From Chryseobacterium pennae (lineage in GTDB: Bacteria; Bacteroidota; Bacteroidia; Flavobacteriales; Weeksellaceae): 64,000 bases of DNA. The stretch is from positions 1 through 64,000 of the forward strand of contig NZ_QNVT01000012.1 of assembly GCF_003385515.1 (NCBI RefSeq), read 5' to 3'. The position numbers and the translations under genes are program-made. Position 1 is the first letter of the stretch. Each line of letters begins with the position of its first letter. Below are positions 17,251 to 26,079 of this stretch, one piece after another. Under the pieces are notes generated by a model that did no database searches, was not told where the DNA came from, and was given only the letters and a program-made list of their open reading frames with translations.

Positions 17251-18288
17251 TTATTTAATGGCAACTTCATAAATCTTTGTCCAATTTTTCCCTGTCAACA
17301 ACATATTATCACCTTTAAAAGCGATACCATTCAGAACATGCTCACTATCACCTTGATTATTTTCATCTGTCAACTTTGTGAAGTCGTATTTCTCTACTAC
17401 TTCTCCAGTCATAGGATCAATTTTTATAATGACAGGTTTATGCCAAATGTTTGCATAAATAAAACCTTTATGATATTCAAGCTCATTAAGGTGTTCATAT
17501 ATTTCTGCATTACCAGCTACACCAACTGTTTTTACGACTTTAGAAGGCATGTTTACATCAAGAAAATAAAGATATTTTGAACCATCTGTAGCTACAAGAT
17601 TTTTTCCATCATAAGTTAATCCCCAACCCTCACCAATTACATTAGGCAAGGGGAATTCTGAAAGTTTTTCTAACGTATTCTTGTTATAGACAAAACCAAT
17701 TTTATTACGATAAGTAAGTTGATAAACCTTATCTCCAACTATTGTACAACCCTCTGAAAAAACATCATCAGGCTGTTTTCTTACCACAGAAGGAACTGTT
17801 GATCCTAAAGTATATTTTATCAGTTGGGATTCTTTCTCTAAGCCATCGCTTTCATAAACCGTATTTCCCTCCAGCAGAAAACCTTCTATAAAGTTATCCG
17901 GATTATGAGGGTAATCTGCTACAATCTGATAGACACCATTTTTCTCTTTACCTTTTGTAAACACATTGATTGTAGCATCCTGATTAAAAGTTTCTCCATT
18001 TTTAGCTTTAATAACAAACACAACTTTATTATCTCCCAAACTAAAAAATTTAGGATCTATTGCTAAACTTGAACTTTCTCCCTGCATAAAACTAATGGTA
18101 ATACTTTTTGCATTTTCAGTAACTTCTTTTGGAAGTTGGAGCTTATCACCAAAATGATATCCTGTGGTCTCCATTGCAATATTATAATCTGCGAGAGAAT
18201 CCATCATTTTTTTATTTTTATTACAGGATGTCAACAAAAGTATTGTAGCAAAGCCTGCTATAAGGTTAAATTTAATGATATTTTTCAT
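17251..18288 (-). CDS. Glutaminyl-peptide cyclotransferase lipoprotein, copy 2
   Basis: 345 residues, lipoprotein signal with Cys in LLLTSCNKN. About residues 25-125 form an N-terminal beta domain (KLQLPKEVTENAKSITISF). The rest is the glutamine cyclotransferase propeller (PF05096 type): YPHNPDNFIEGFLLEGNTVYESDG, GEGWGLTYDGKNLVATDGS, LNELEYHKGFIYANIWHKPVIIKIDP, VLNGIAF. These enzymes turn N-terminal Gln into pyroglutamate on exported proteins. It is a tandem copy of the 18377-19399 gene, separated by a hairpin. Confidence 0.9.
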   Translation of the reverse strand: MKNIIKFNLIAGFATILLLTSCNKNKKMMDSLADYNIAMETTGYHFGDKLQLPKEVTENAKSITISFMQGESSSLAIDPKFFSLGDNKVVFVIKAKNGETFNQDATINVFTKGKEKNGVYQIVADYPHNPDNFIEGFLLEGNTVYESDGLEKESQLIKYTLGSTVPSVVRKQPDDVFSEGCTIVGDKVYQLTYRNKIGFVYNKNTLEKLSEFPLPNVIGEGWGLTYDGKNLVATDGSKYLYFLDVNMPSKVVKTVGVAGNAEIYEHLNELEYHKGFIYANIWHKPVIIKIDPMTGEVVEKYDFTKLTDENNQGDSEHVLNGIAFKGDNMLLTGKNWTKIYEVAIK

Positions 18289-18324
18289 GATTTTAAGGTC
18301 TATACTATAATCCCTAATAATGAA

Positions 18325-18350
18325 AATAGCGCTACCTAAGGAACGCTATT
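18325..18350 (-). terminator. Probable terminator between the two cyclotransferase genes
   Basis: 7-bp stem aatagcg / cgctatt with a 12-nt loop; A-rich on the left gives a short T tract on the minus strand. It lies 27 bp after the stop of the 18377-19399 gene. Confidence 0.5.
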
Positions 18351-18376
18351 ATTATAAAATGAATTATTGTGAATCG

Positions 18377-19399
18377 TTATTTCAATTGAACTTCATAAAT
18401 TTTCGGCCAGTTCTTTCCTGTGACTAGCATATTTTCTCCTTTGAAGGCAATTCCGTTCAATACGTCATCACTTCCTTTGGTGTTTTGTTTTGCAATTTCG
18501 GTAAAATCAAATGTACCTACTACTTCTCCGGTAGCAGGATTGATTTTCAGGATGATTGGTTTTTGCCATACATTAGCATAAAGGAATCCGTTGTGATATT
18601 CCAGTTCATTCAACTGATCATATGCCTGTGAACTTCCTGCCACAGCAATATATTTAATCAGTTTTGAAGGATCATTCGGATCAAGGAAATATAAAAGTTT
18701 ACTTCCGTCTGATGCAATCAGGCTTTTCCCGTCATACGTTAATCCCCAGCCTTCACCCAATACATTTGGATACGCAAATTCTGAAAGTAATTTCAGAGAG
18801 CTTTTATCATAAATATAGCCTTTCTTACTTTGCCATGTCAGCTGATACACTTTATCTCCCACAATAGTACTTCCTTCTGAGAAATCTTCAGGAGCCTGTT
18901 TAGTAGAAGCAAGTGGTGTAGTTGTTCCTAATGTATATTTAAGAATTTGTGAAGATCCGTTCTGACCGTCACTTTCATAAATAGTATTTCCTTCAGCCTG
19001 GAATCCCTGTACAAAGTTTTTAGGATCGTGAGGATATTCTGCTACAATCTGGTAAGCAATATTTTTTTCAGGACTTTTTGCAAACACATTGATGGTTGCA
19101 TCCTGGTTCAATGTTTCTCCGCCTTTGGTTTTGATGTTAAAAGTAACAGCGTTATCGCCTAATGTAAAAAACTTAGGGTCGATAGTTAAGTCTGTAGTTT
19201 CTTTATCTCCAAAGCTGATGCTTACACTTTCTGCATTTTCTGTCACTTCTTTTGGAAGCTGTAACTTATCACCGAAATGATATCCCTTTGCTTCCATAGA
19301 ATTATTGTATGTATTTAATGTGTTAAGAATCTCCTTATCCTTATTACAAGATGCCAGTAGTAAGATTGCTGCGAAACCCGCTATTATATTTTTTTTCAT
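18377..19399 (-). CDS. Glutaminyl-peptide cyclotransferase lipoprotein, copy 1
   Basis: 340 residues, lipoprotein signal (IAGFAAILLLASCNKD). Same architecture as its neighbour: N-terminal beta domain (YHFGDKLQLPKEVTENAE), then the cyclotransferase propeller (YPHDPKNFVQGFQAEGNTIYESDG, GEGWGLTYDGKSLIASDGS, LNELEYHNGFLYANVWQKPIILKINP, VLNGIAFKGENMLVTGKNW). It is probably the periplasmic side enzyme for pyroglutamyl formation; Bacteroidota export many proteins with N-terminal Gln after signal cleavage (AQ sites are seen in this window). The tandem pair is a recent duplication with drift mainly in the linker. Confidence 0.9.
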   Translation of the reverse strand: MKKNIIAGFAAILLLASCNKDKEILNTLNTYNNSMEAKGYHFGDKLQLPKEVTENAESVSISFGDKETTDLTIDPKFFTLGDNAVTFNIKTKGGETLNQDATINVFAKSPEKNIAYQIVAEYPHDPKNFVQGFQAEGNTIYESDGQNGSSQILKYTLGTTTPLASTKQAPEDFSEGSTIVGDKVYQLTWQSKKGYIYDKSSLKLLSEFAYPNVLGEGWGLTYDGKSLIASDGSKLLYFLDPNDPSKLIKYIAVAGSSQAYDQLNELEYHNGFLYANVWQKPIILKINPATGEVVGTFDFTEIAKQNTKGSDDVLNGIAFKGENMLVTGKNWPKIYEVQLK

Positions 19400-19434
19400 T
19401 GACTTTCTAAATATTTCCCCAAAAATAGCAAATT

Positions 19435-19818
19435 TTATTCCGTATTGCCAATATTATCCACAGGTTCGCCAAATTGTAGGATATATCCATTGTTATCATA
19501 TACTGCGAATTCTCTCATCCCCCATTCAAACGTTTCAATTTCATAACAGATTCGGGCCTTTGTTTTAAGGTTTTCCCATAATTCATCCACTTTATTTACA
19601 TTAAAATAAAATGATCCGGTAAAACCGACTGTGACCGGGTTTTCATGTTTGTTGGGCAAAGCAAGCATGATATACACATCGTCTTTCTGAAGCGAAACTC
19701 AATGCCACTCATCGTTTCTGTCTAATAGCTCAAAACCGAGAATATGAATATAAAACCCTATGCTTTCCTCTAAATTTTCAGTCCAAAGCATGGGACGAAG
19801 TCCGGTAAATCTGCTCAT
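19435..19818 (-). pseudogene. VOC (glyoxalase/bleomycin resistance) family protein, broken by in-frame TGA
   Basis: The frame opens at ATG 19818 with MSRFTGLRPMLWTENLEESI and FYIHILGFELLDRNDEWH, meets TGA at 19699-19701 (codon 40), and continues VSLQKDDVYIMLALPNK to NGYILQFGEPVDN at 19435 (127 residues expected). VOC proteins commonly read WHWVSL here, so TGG to TGA is the likely change. Both beta-alpha-beta-beta-beta modules are otherwise complete, with the metal-site Glu region (LQFGE) at the end. A restart at ATG 19677 would lack the first module. It is the last gene of a START-GNAT-VOC run with gaps of 3 and 6 bp. Confidence 0.85.
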
Positions 19819-19824
19819 GATTTT

Positions 19825-20325
19825 TTATATTTCAAATGTATCTCTGTGAATTTTCATATTAAGAGAAACCCAGATTTCATCATCAATTTTAGCTTCATTT
19901 CTAATATCCGGATCAATGGTAAAACCTACTTTTTTATAGCATTCAATCGCTCCGGTATTCCAGTCGTATACATTCAGTTCCGCCAGCTCTCTGTTTAAAT
20001 GGCTGAATCCGAATTTCAAAAGTTCATGCATTACCTTTTTACCATAGCCTTTTCCACGGTTATTCTCGTCCCAGATCAGGATTCTTCCCAGCAAAAATGT
20101 CTTTTCTTTTAAAAATATCTGAGCATGACCTATTGTATTCTGATGCTCCATATCCACGACTTTGAATAAGGTTCGGTTTTCATCAGACAAATCCATTTCA
20201 AGCTGACCTTCAGTCAAAGGAAAACGATACATAGGTCCCGCAAACTGAAGTAGAGATCTTTTATCTTTAATTTTTGAAATTAATACTGGCGCATCAACAA
20301 TACTGAACGGCTGTAATTCTATCAT
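19825..20325 (-). CDS. GNAT family N-acetyltransferase
   Basis: 166 residues. Motif A with the acetyl-CoA loop reads ENNRGKGYGKKVMHELLKFGF, followed by ELNVYDWNTGAIECYKKVGF (motif B), standard for RimJ/RimL- or Acetyltransf_1-type GNATs. Substrate unknown. It starts 3 bp after the stop of the START-domain gene and ends 6 bp before the VOC pseudogene, so the three form an operon. Confidence 0.88.
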   Translation of the reverse strand: MIELQPFSIVDAPVLISKIKDKRSLLQFAGPMYRFPLTEGQLEMDLSDENRTLFKVVDMEHQNTIGHAQIFLKEKTFLLGRILIWDENNRGKGYGKKVMHELLKFGFSHLNRELAELNVYDWNTGAIECYKKVGFTIDPDIRNEAKIDDEIWVSLNMKIHRDTFEI

Positions 20326-20328
20326 GTT

Positions 20329-20754
20329 TTATTTTTCTAAATATTCTTTTAAACTCTGACCTAAAATAGCATTCCAGCCTCCGGTAAAATTCTTTCTTGA
20401 AAAGCCTTCTCCAAGGTCTTTAAAGTTTTCAATTCCCTCATGGGTTAATGTAACCAGAGTTTCATTATCTTCGGATTGCAGCTCCCATGTTACTGTTGTT
20501 TTCTGATCTGAGAAATCAGGATAAGCCCAGGTATGTTTTAATTTTTGACAGGAAATAATTTCCAGAATTTCGCCCTGATGATGGTATTTATTTTCACCTC
20601 CAGGTTCGTAGAAATTAAACACATTTCCTAATTCCGGTTCAAAATCCTGAATATCAAAATACCAGGATTTCATTTCATTTTTATCAGTTAATGCCCTCCA
20701 AACCTTATCGATGGGAGCATTTATTTTGTATTGAACGGTGATTGGAGTGTTCAT
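20329..20754 (-). CDS. SRPBCC/START-domain protein (AHSA1-like)
   Basis: 141 residues in one Bet v1-like domain: VQYKINAPIDKVWRALTDKNEMKSWYF at the N-terminus, TVTWELQSEDNETLVTLTHEGI in the middle, and the C-terminal helix FTGGWNAILGQSLKEYLEK. It has the hydrophobic ligand cavity type of fold seen in Aha1-related stress proteins. Ligand unknown. First gene of the START-GNAT-VOC operon. Confidence 0.88.
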   Translation of the reverse strand: MNTPITVQYKINAPIDKVWRALTDKNEMKSWYFDIQDFEPELGNVFNFYEPGGENKYHHQGEILEIISCQKLKHTWAYPDFSDQKTTVTWELQSEDNETLVTLTHEGIENFKDLGEGFSRKNFTGGWNAILGQSLKEYLEK

Positions 20755-20781
20755 ATTACTAAAATTTAACTAAATTATTTT

Positions 20782-20954
20782 AACCACAAAAGTCACAAAA
20801 GAATCTTAACACTTAAGTTATTTTAAAGTTAATATTCTTGCCATTGAAAAGAACACTGAAATTTCAGAAATCTGTGAATTTTCACTTTGTGAACCTTATG
20901 CAAGTTAACCTTAATTTTAAACCTAGCTTAAATCCTTTTGTGACTTTTGTGGTT
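20782..20954. repeat. Long inverted repeat in the intergenic region
   Basis: Perfect 20-bp arms aaccacaaaagtcacaaaag (20782-20801) and its reverse complement (20935-20954). Weaker pairing continues inward for up to about 80 bp per arm. The central part has no gene. The size of about 170 bp and shape fit a non-autonomous palindromic repeat or a large RNA hairpin; it may also stop transcription of both flanking minus-strand units. Confidence 0.6.
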
Positions 20955-20987
20955 TTATATTTACTTTATCGTAAATATTTTATATTA

Positions 20988-22598
20988 TCAGTGGGAAAAT
21001 CCGGTAATCTTTGCTTCGTCAAAATCCAGCTGCATTTCAATGGTTCTCATCACATGATCATCGAATATTTTTTCTTTTTTCATTCTATGCAACTCATTTC
21101 TCTGGGCCTGAATAACCTGACGCAATACATCTTTATTCTCATTGACTGCAGTTACATAATCTCCGGTAGAAGCCATACATTGAGCTTTATCAGCCATCAG
21201 CATCATTTCATTTTCCAGTTTATGCTTTTGATGACGAACAAGGCTGTTGGTTACTGCCAGTTCAGAAAAGTCATTATCAAGTTTATGTAAAGCGGTTTCT
21301 TTAAGTTTTCTCATCAGGATTACCTCCTGTTTTTCTTCCGGTAATTCACTTCCTGCATCCTGTATATTCAATAATTTCAGGATTGGACTCAGCAATAATC
21401 CCTGGCCAACCAACGTAATTAATATGATAACAAAGGTTACGAATAAAATAATGTTTCGATGTGGAAAAGCTTCTCCATTAGGTAAAAATGCAGGGATAGA
21501 CAATGCAGCGGCTAATGAAACAACTCCCCTCATTGCTGCAAAACTGATGATAAAGGGTTCACGCCAATCGGGTTTCGGAACTTTTAACCTTAATTCTTTG
21601 GAGCAGACTCTTGGGAAATACATAAGTGCATAGCTATAGATAATTCTAGTTCCGATTATGGCACCACCAATCACTACGCTGTAGAAAATCCCTTCTGAAA
21701 CAGTATAATCTGTTAATCCTTCTACAACAATAGGCAGTTCAAGGCCGATCAGGATAAAAATAATGGTATTCATCAGAAATATTAAAACACTCCATACATT
21801 TCCGGACTGAATTCTTGAGGTATGACTCAGGTAACAGTGTGAATTATAAGACATCAATAGTCCGCCGGCAACAACTGCCAATACTCCTGAAAAATGAAAG
21901 TGCTCTGCTCCCACATACATGATGTAAGGAACAATAAGCGTGATAACAGTATCAATATTGGAATTTGTAGGAATAATTCTCAACAATGCTCCAAACAGAA
22001 AACCTATTGCAACACCCATTGCAATTCCCCCAATGGCCATAGTAAAGAAATCCTGAACAGCATCTCTCCAGATAAACTGCCCTGAAATGACGGCTGCAAG
22101 GGCAAATTTAAATACAATTAAACTGGATGCATCATTGATCAGGCTTTCTCCTTCCAGAATACTGGTAATTTTTTTTGGAATCTTCATATGCTTCAATACT
22201 GAAGTTGCGGCTACAGCATCCGGTGGAGAATTTACTCCTCCCAACAGGAAGCCCATCGCTATGGTAAGTCCCGGAATAATTGAAGATGAAAGATAAGCAA
22301 CAACAACTGACGTTAAAAACACCAATCCGAATGCCATGGAAAAGATCTGTTTTCTCCATTTATGAAAATCCTGCCATGAAGTAAACCATGCGGCTTCAAA
22401 TAAAATAGGAGGAAGAAAAATAAGGAATACAAGATCAGGTTCTATTTCTATCCGGGGCATTCCCGGAACAAAACTGATGAGTAATCCCGCAATCACAAGA
22501 AAAATAGGATATGCTACTTTCAGTTTTTGTCCTATCATTACCAATATCATTACAGACAGTAAGACTACAATAGATATTATAACATAGCTGTGAATCAT
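20988..22598 (-). CDS. Na+/H+ antiporter, CPA1 family
   Basis: 536 residues with about 12 membrane spans up to residue 410 and a cytosolic C-terminal helical tail. Typical CPA1 blocks: FLIFLPPILFEAAWF, LLGGVNSPPDAVAATSVLKHMKIP, and the ion-binding EGESLINDASSLIVFKFAL with the ND pair. It exchanges Na+ or K+ for H+ for pH and salt balance. The tail (residues 425-536) is rich in charged heptads (ALHKLDNDFSELAV, QAQRNELHRMKKEK). No partner gene in an obvious operon; the bestrophin gene is 135 bp upstream. Confidence 0.93.
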   Translation of the reverse strand: MIHSYVIISIVVLLSVMILVMIGQKLKVAYPIFLVIAGLLISFVPGMPRIEIEPDLVFLIFLPPILFEAAWFTSWQDFHKWRKQIFSMAFGLVFLTSVVVAYLSSSIIPGLTIAMGFLLGGVNSPPDAVAATSVLKHMKIPKKITSILEGESLINDASSLIVFKFALAAVISGQFIWRDAVQDFFTMAIGGIAMGVAIGFLFGALLRIIPTNSNIDTVITLIVPYIMYVGAEHFHFSGVLAVVAGGLLMSYNSHCYLSHTSRIQSGNVWSVLIFLMNTIIFILIGLELPIVVEGLTDYTVSEGIFYSVVIGGAIIGTRIIYSYALMYFPRVCSKELRLKVPKPDWREPFIISFAAMRGVVSLAAALSIPAFLPNGEAFPHRNIILFVTFVIILITLVGQGLLLSPILKLLNIQDAGSELPEEKQEVILMRKLKETALHKLDNDFSELAVTNSLVRHQKHKLENEMMLMADKAQCMASTGDYVTAVNENKDVLRQVIQAQRNELHRMKKEKIFDDHVMRTIEMQLDFDEAKITGFSH

Positions 22599-22733
22599 TT
22601 TGAGTTAGTTTTTTTAAGTATTATTTTTTGTTAAGAAATGCTTCTTTATTTAAACCTAATGGATTTTTTAAATTTATCCGTTTGATTTTTTCCTCACGCA
22701 GATTTTCCAGATAACGCGGATTTCTTAATCTTT

Positions 22734-23738
22734 TTAAAGTACAATATTATTTTTTGGAGTGATCGCAGGCGGAAGATCAGTTTCGTCCAGCATATCTCTC
22801 ATATCGATTTCTATAGTACGGCTGATCTGGGTAATGGGAACATCATTGGCACTTCCTTCAAAAGGATTTACTGATGCCTCTCCTACACTATCCAATGTAT
22901 GAAAACACCATGTTACCAGTAATGAGAAAGGAATATTGAACCAAATTGTCCATCCTTCCACCATAGAGTTTTCTCCCAGTTTATCAAATTCTTTTAGTAA
23001 TCCGAAAGGAACAAATACAATGAACAACAACAAAAGATAGGTTGTGATAGAAGAAAAATTTCTTGGATAGGGAAAGTTCTTGATTCTTTCTGCTTTTCCC
23101 TGACTATCTGTAAATTTCACCAATTGCTGGTTGATCTGTGTCCATTGGAAATCATTGATTTCTCCTTTTTCATAAGCTTCAGACAATTCTTTACTTTGAC
23201 CGGCCATCAATTGTGTTGCCCTGTTTTTCTTACTCAGGATATATTGAAGTTCTGTTTCTGAAAGATATTTCTTCAGTTCATCATCCAGTTTTGAAAGCCG
23301 TTCCGGGATATCATATTTTTTAGCATATTCATCAAACTGTGCTGATCCTGTATTCTCCCAAATTCTGGGTTCTCTAAGCTGGAATCTTAGCGCCGTCAGC
23401 CATGCATAGTGACGCAGGAACATCGTTTTTACTTTACCTGAATCTTTTGAAATAAGAGCATCCCTTAAGATATACCCAAAGCTTCTGCTATCATTAATAA
23501 TAGCTCCGTAAATCTGTCTTGCCTCCCAAAGCCTGCTGTAACTGGCGTTATTTTTGAACCCAACGATAAAGGCAACTGCTGTTCCCATGATTGCAATGGG
23601 TTGCCAGGGCACAGAAAGAAATTTCCAACCTAAGAAATAAAGAATCGTAGGAATGGCAGCCAATACAATTAAGGCATAAATACTGCGTCGTGTCCAACTG
23701 ATGAACTCACGCGCTCCAAATCTTTTTCCTGAATGCAT
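22734..23738 (-). CDS. Bestrophin family anion channel
   Basis: 334 residues. Family blocks: RRSIYALIVLAAIPTILYFLGWKFLSVPW, AFIVGFKNNASYSRLWEARQIYGAIINDSR (the conserved cytosolic/pore segment), and the C-terminal FVPFGLLKEFDKLGENSMVEGW, GEASVNPFEGSANDVPIT, IEIDMRDML. Bacterial bestrophins form pentameric ion channels in the inner membrane. Between it and the antiporter, 22693-22722 resembles the cgcagattt-type repeat at 4801-4828. Confidence 0.92.
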   Translation of the reverse strand: MHSGKRFGAREFISWTRRSIYALIVLAAIPTILYFLGWKFLSVPWQPIAIMGTAVAFIVGFKNNASYSRLWEARQIYGAIINDSRSFGYILRDALISKDSGKVKTMFLRHYAWLTALRFQLREPRIWENTGSAQFDEYAKKYDIPERLSKLDDELKKYLSETELQYILSKKNRATQLMAGQSKELSEAYEKGEINDFQWTQINQQLVKFTDSQGKAERIKNFPYPRNFSSITTYLLLLFIVFVPFGLLKEFDKLGENSMVEGWTIWFNIPFSLLVTWCFHTLDSVGEASVNPFEGSANDVPITQISRTIEIDMRDMLDETDLPPAITPKNNIVL

Positions 23739-23805
23739 TATGTGTTATTTTTTTGTGTTAATTATTTAATAGTTTTCATCAGCGCATCCAGCAGAAAGGT
23801 CAGAA

Positions 23806-24492
23806 TCAGTTTTTGGTAAATGGTATATTGTTATAAAAACCAATCTGGATCTGTCCTCTGTTTCTGTTTTCCTGAATCTGATTCATATATCCGGCTTCAA
23901 TCCGCATATTTTTATTAATGACGTATCCTAAAGCTCCATAGACTCTGTTTCTATCAAAAACCGGGCTGTTGAAATGCAGGAAAATTTCATTATATACGGA
24001 TGCGTATAATGTTTTCGGCAGCATTTCCTTTTGAGTGATCGGAATATTGAATCCCAGCATATAACGGAATCTCATTCTAAAATCGTCTTCCAGAAAACGT
24101 TCTTCCAAACGGTAGCGGTGCTGAAGGTTAAAACGTCCAAACTTCTGTTTGGTAATGTACTGCTGGAAGATTCTGTGTTCTATATTTTCCTTTTTATCTC
24201 CGTTTACATATGGCTGGCTAAGTATGAATCCATATCCCAATAACACGTTATTATTGTTTTCGGTGAGATCATACCCAACTCCGGTACGGATCAGAAGCTG
24301 CTCCAGATCACCAACGGCATCAAAGTTTCTGTATTGTACCTCATTGTGCCAGTTCAATTTTTTACTGATTTTATTATTTCCAAAATACATATACCATGCA
24401 CCCAGATCACTTTTCTGTGCAAATGTAAAAACAGATCCCAAACCCAATACCGTGAATGCCAACTTCGTAAAAACCTTTCTCATGTTTATCAA
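23806..24492 (-). CDS. DUF2490 family outer-membrane protein
   Basis: 228 residues from the chosen start; the ATG at 24480, MRKVFTKLAF, is equally good. Signal peptide ends FTFAQ. The rest has the amphipathic strands of a small barrel: LGAWYMYFGNNKISKKLNWHNEVQYRNF, LLIRTGVGYDL, FGRFNLQHRYRLEERFL, DFRMRFRYMLGFNIPI, LGYVINKNMRIEAGYMNQIQ, IGFYNNIPF. DUF2490 proteins are predicted porin-like proteins without known cargo. It lies 67 bp upstream of the bestrophin gene on the same strand. Confidence 0.88.
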   Translation of the reverse strand: MINMRKVFTKLAFTVLGLGSVFTFAQKSDLGAWYMYFGNNKISKKLNWHNEVQYRNFDAVGDLEQLLIRTGVGYDLTENNNNVLLGYGFILSQPYVNGDKKENIEHRIFQQYITKQKFGRFNLQHRYRLEERFLEDDFRMRFRYMLGFNIPITQKEMLPKTLYASVYNEIFLHFNSPVFDRNRVYGALGYVINKNMRIEAGYMNQIQENRNRGQIQIGFYNNIPFTKN

Positions 24493-24623
24493 TTACTATT
24501 ATCTATCGTTTTAACAAAATTAATATTTTAAATCAATAATAGCAAACGATATTTTATGATTGATTCCATCGAATTTGTATATTGGGTAGCATTCAATCTG
24601 GCTCCTATCAAATTTATCTAGTC

Positions 24624-25019
24624 TTAATCAGGAATCTGTTCCACCAGAACTTCTTTTCGGTCTTTATCAAAATAAGTACAGGTCATTGCTCCCAGATTTA
24701 TTACCCAGCCTTCGATTCCGTTTTCCGCACAGTCCTTACAGAATGTCATGTAATCTGTGCCTCCCTGCTGGTGAAGTTTTAATCTTATTTTAAAATTTTC
24801 AAGATTCATCTTTTCAGAAACAATAAGTTTCTCATACTTAGCTCCTGTATGGACAGATTGATTATGACTATCAGAATATTCTGTGTTTCCATCATCAACA
24901 TAGGCTGTATAGTGAGAGACACCTAGATTTTTAATAGCTTTTATATAGTGTGGGAAATCGGCTCCACTTTTTACTTTTTTATGCTCCGCTTTAATCTCTT
25001 CAATGGTAAATTTCATCAT
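24624..25019 (-). CDS. DUF1398 family protein
   Basis: 131 residues (130 if the second ATG is used). Matches DUF1398: IEEIKAEHKKVKSGADFPHYIKAIKNLGVSHYTAYVDDGNT, LHQQGGTDYMTFCKDCAENGIEGWVINLGAMTCTYFD. Small cytosolic protein; the family has no established function. It is followed, beyond 25019, by an intergenic stretch with the terminator of the next upstream gene. Confidence 0.85.
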   Translation of the reverse strand: MMKFTIEEIKAEHKKVKSGADFPHYIKAIKNLGVSHYTAYVDDGNTEYSDSHNQSVHTGAKYEKLIVSEKMNLENFKIRLKLHQQGGTDYMTFCKDCAENGIEGWVINLGAMTCTYFDKDRKEVLVEQIPD

Positions 25020-25090
25020 GTTATTTTAATTAATTATTATTCTGCTTATTCAAATTTAAAAATTTTAGGGATGCAAATATAACATCAAAT

Positions 25091-25116
25091 AAAAAACCGG
25101 CAGTATGGCTGCCGGT
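25091..25116 (-). terminator. Rho-independent terminator of the 25153-25602 gene
   Basis: Stem accggcag / ctgccggt, loop tatgg, with aaaaaa on the plus strand (TTTTTT on the minus strand). GC-rich stem and strong T tract. Confidence 0.85.
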
Positions 25117-25152
25117 AACTTATAACTATATTTCATATACAAAATATGAATC

Positions 25153-25602
25153 TTACGGATGTTGCTGCATTTTGGCAGGATCATCGTAATTAACCATCCA
25201 GTTGATCCCGAATTTATCAGTAAACATTCCAAAGTAAGCTCCCCAGAAAGTATCAGCCAATGGCATTGTTACCTGCCCATCTGCAGAAAGGCCATTGAAT
25301 AATTTCTCTGCTTCTTCTTTGGATTCTGCATTAATAGAAATAGAGTAATTGTTTCCTTCTTTAAAGTTGGATGCCCATTCTCCGCCTGTATCACTACCCA
25401 TTAATACCGTTTCTTTGGAAATAGGAAGGGTAACATGCATGACTTTGTTTTTATCTTCTTCCGGAAGCTCTTTTCCTTCCATTGGAGGCATTTCTCCAAA
25501 AGTTCCGATATAAGGATATTCTCCTCCGAAAACCGACTTATAGAAATCGAATGCTTCTCTGCAGTTTCCATTAAATGTTAAATAGACGTTTACTGTTGCC
25601 AT
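25153..25602 (-). CDS. VOC family protein, PhnB-like
   Basis: 149 residues. The PhnB/3-demethylubiquinone methyltransferase-like VOC pattern: VNVYLTFNGNCREAFDFYKSVFGGEYPYIGTFGEMPP, VMHVTLPISKETVLMGSD, EEAEKLFNGLSADGQVTMPLADTFWGAYFGMFTDKFGINWMVN. No catalytic role is established for this clade. It starts 37 bp after the 25640-26011 VOC gene, in the same direction. Confidence 0.9.
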   Translation of the reverse strand: MATVNVYLTFNGNCREAFDFYKSVFGGEYPYIGTFGEMPPMEGKELPEEDKNKVMHVTLPISKETVLMGSDTGGEWASNFKEGNNYSISINAESKEEAEKLFNGLSADGQVTMPLADTFWGAYFGMFTDKFGINWMVNYDDPAKMQQHP

Positions 25603-25639
25603 GATTGTTTTTTAGTTAAGTTTTAATTTGTTTTGAAGT

Positions 25640-26011
25640 TTATCTATGCTGATCGATCAGGATCATATTTCCATCCGGATCTTTCAGGTACATATGTTCA
25701 GGGCCTGAAGTAGTTTCATCAGCTTCTTTATCAATTTCTACTCCATTTTCCTTCAAACGCTTCTGGATTTCACGTACATCGTCAAAGAATTCAAGATTTT
25801 GGGCATTTTCATCCCATCCCGGATTGAAAGTCAGCATATTCCCATCAAACATTGCCTGGAACAGCCCAATCAAAGTGGATCCGTTTTTCATGATCAGATA
25901 ATTTTGCTCTGTAGCTCCTGCCATAGTTGTGAAGCCCAGCTTTTCATAGAAATCTTTGGACTTCTGAAGGTCTTTTACACTTAGACTGATTGAAAATGCT
26001 CCTAGTTTCAT
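25640..26011 (-). CDS. VOC family (glyoxalase-like) protein
   Basis: 123 residues. AFSISLSVKDLQKSKDFYEKLGFTTM for the first module and EHMYLKDPDGNMILIDQH for the second; the metal-ligand Glu of true glyoxalase I is not obvious at the end (LIDQH). It pairs with the adjacent PhnB-like gene; together with the broken gene at 19435 the window has three VOC loci. Confidence 0.88.
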   Translation of the reverse strand: MKLGAFSISLSVKDLQKSKDFYEKLGFTTMAGATEQNYLIMKNGSTLIGLFQAMFDGNMLTFNPGWDENAQNLEFFDDVREIQKRLKENGVEIDKEADETTSGPEHMYLKDPDGNMILIDQHR

Positions 26012-26079
26012 ATTTTTAAGATTGATTGTGGACTAAGCCTTTTAGAAATTATATTTGTATGATTAAAGACAAATTTGCT

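Noticed and set aside
20838..21290. Long open frame (150 codons) on the plus strand antisense to the antiporter
   Set aside because: Lies over the antiporter C-terminal region; composition (Phe, Ile, His, Ser-rich) is that of an antisense shadow, and the antiporter frame is convincing.
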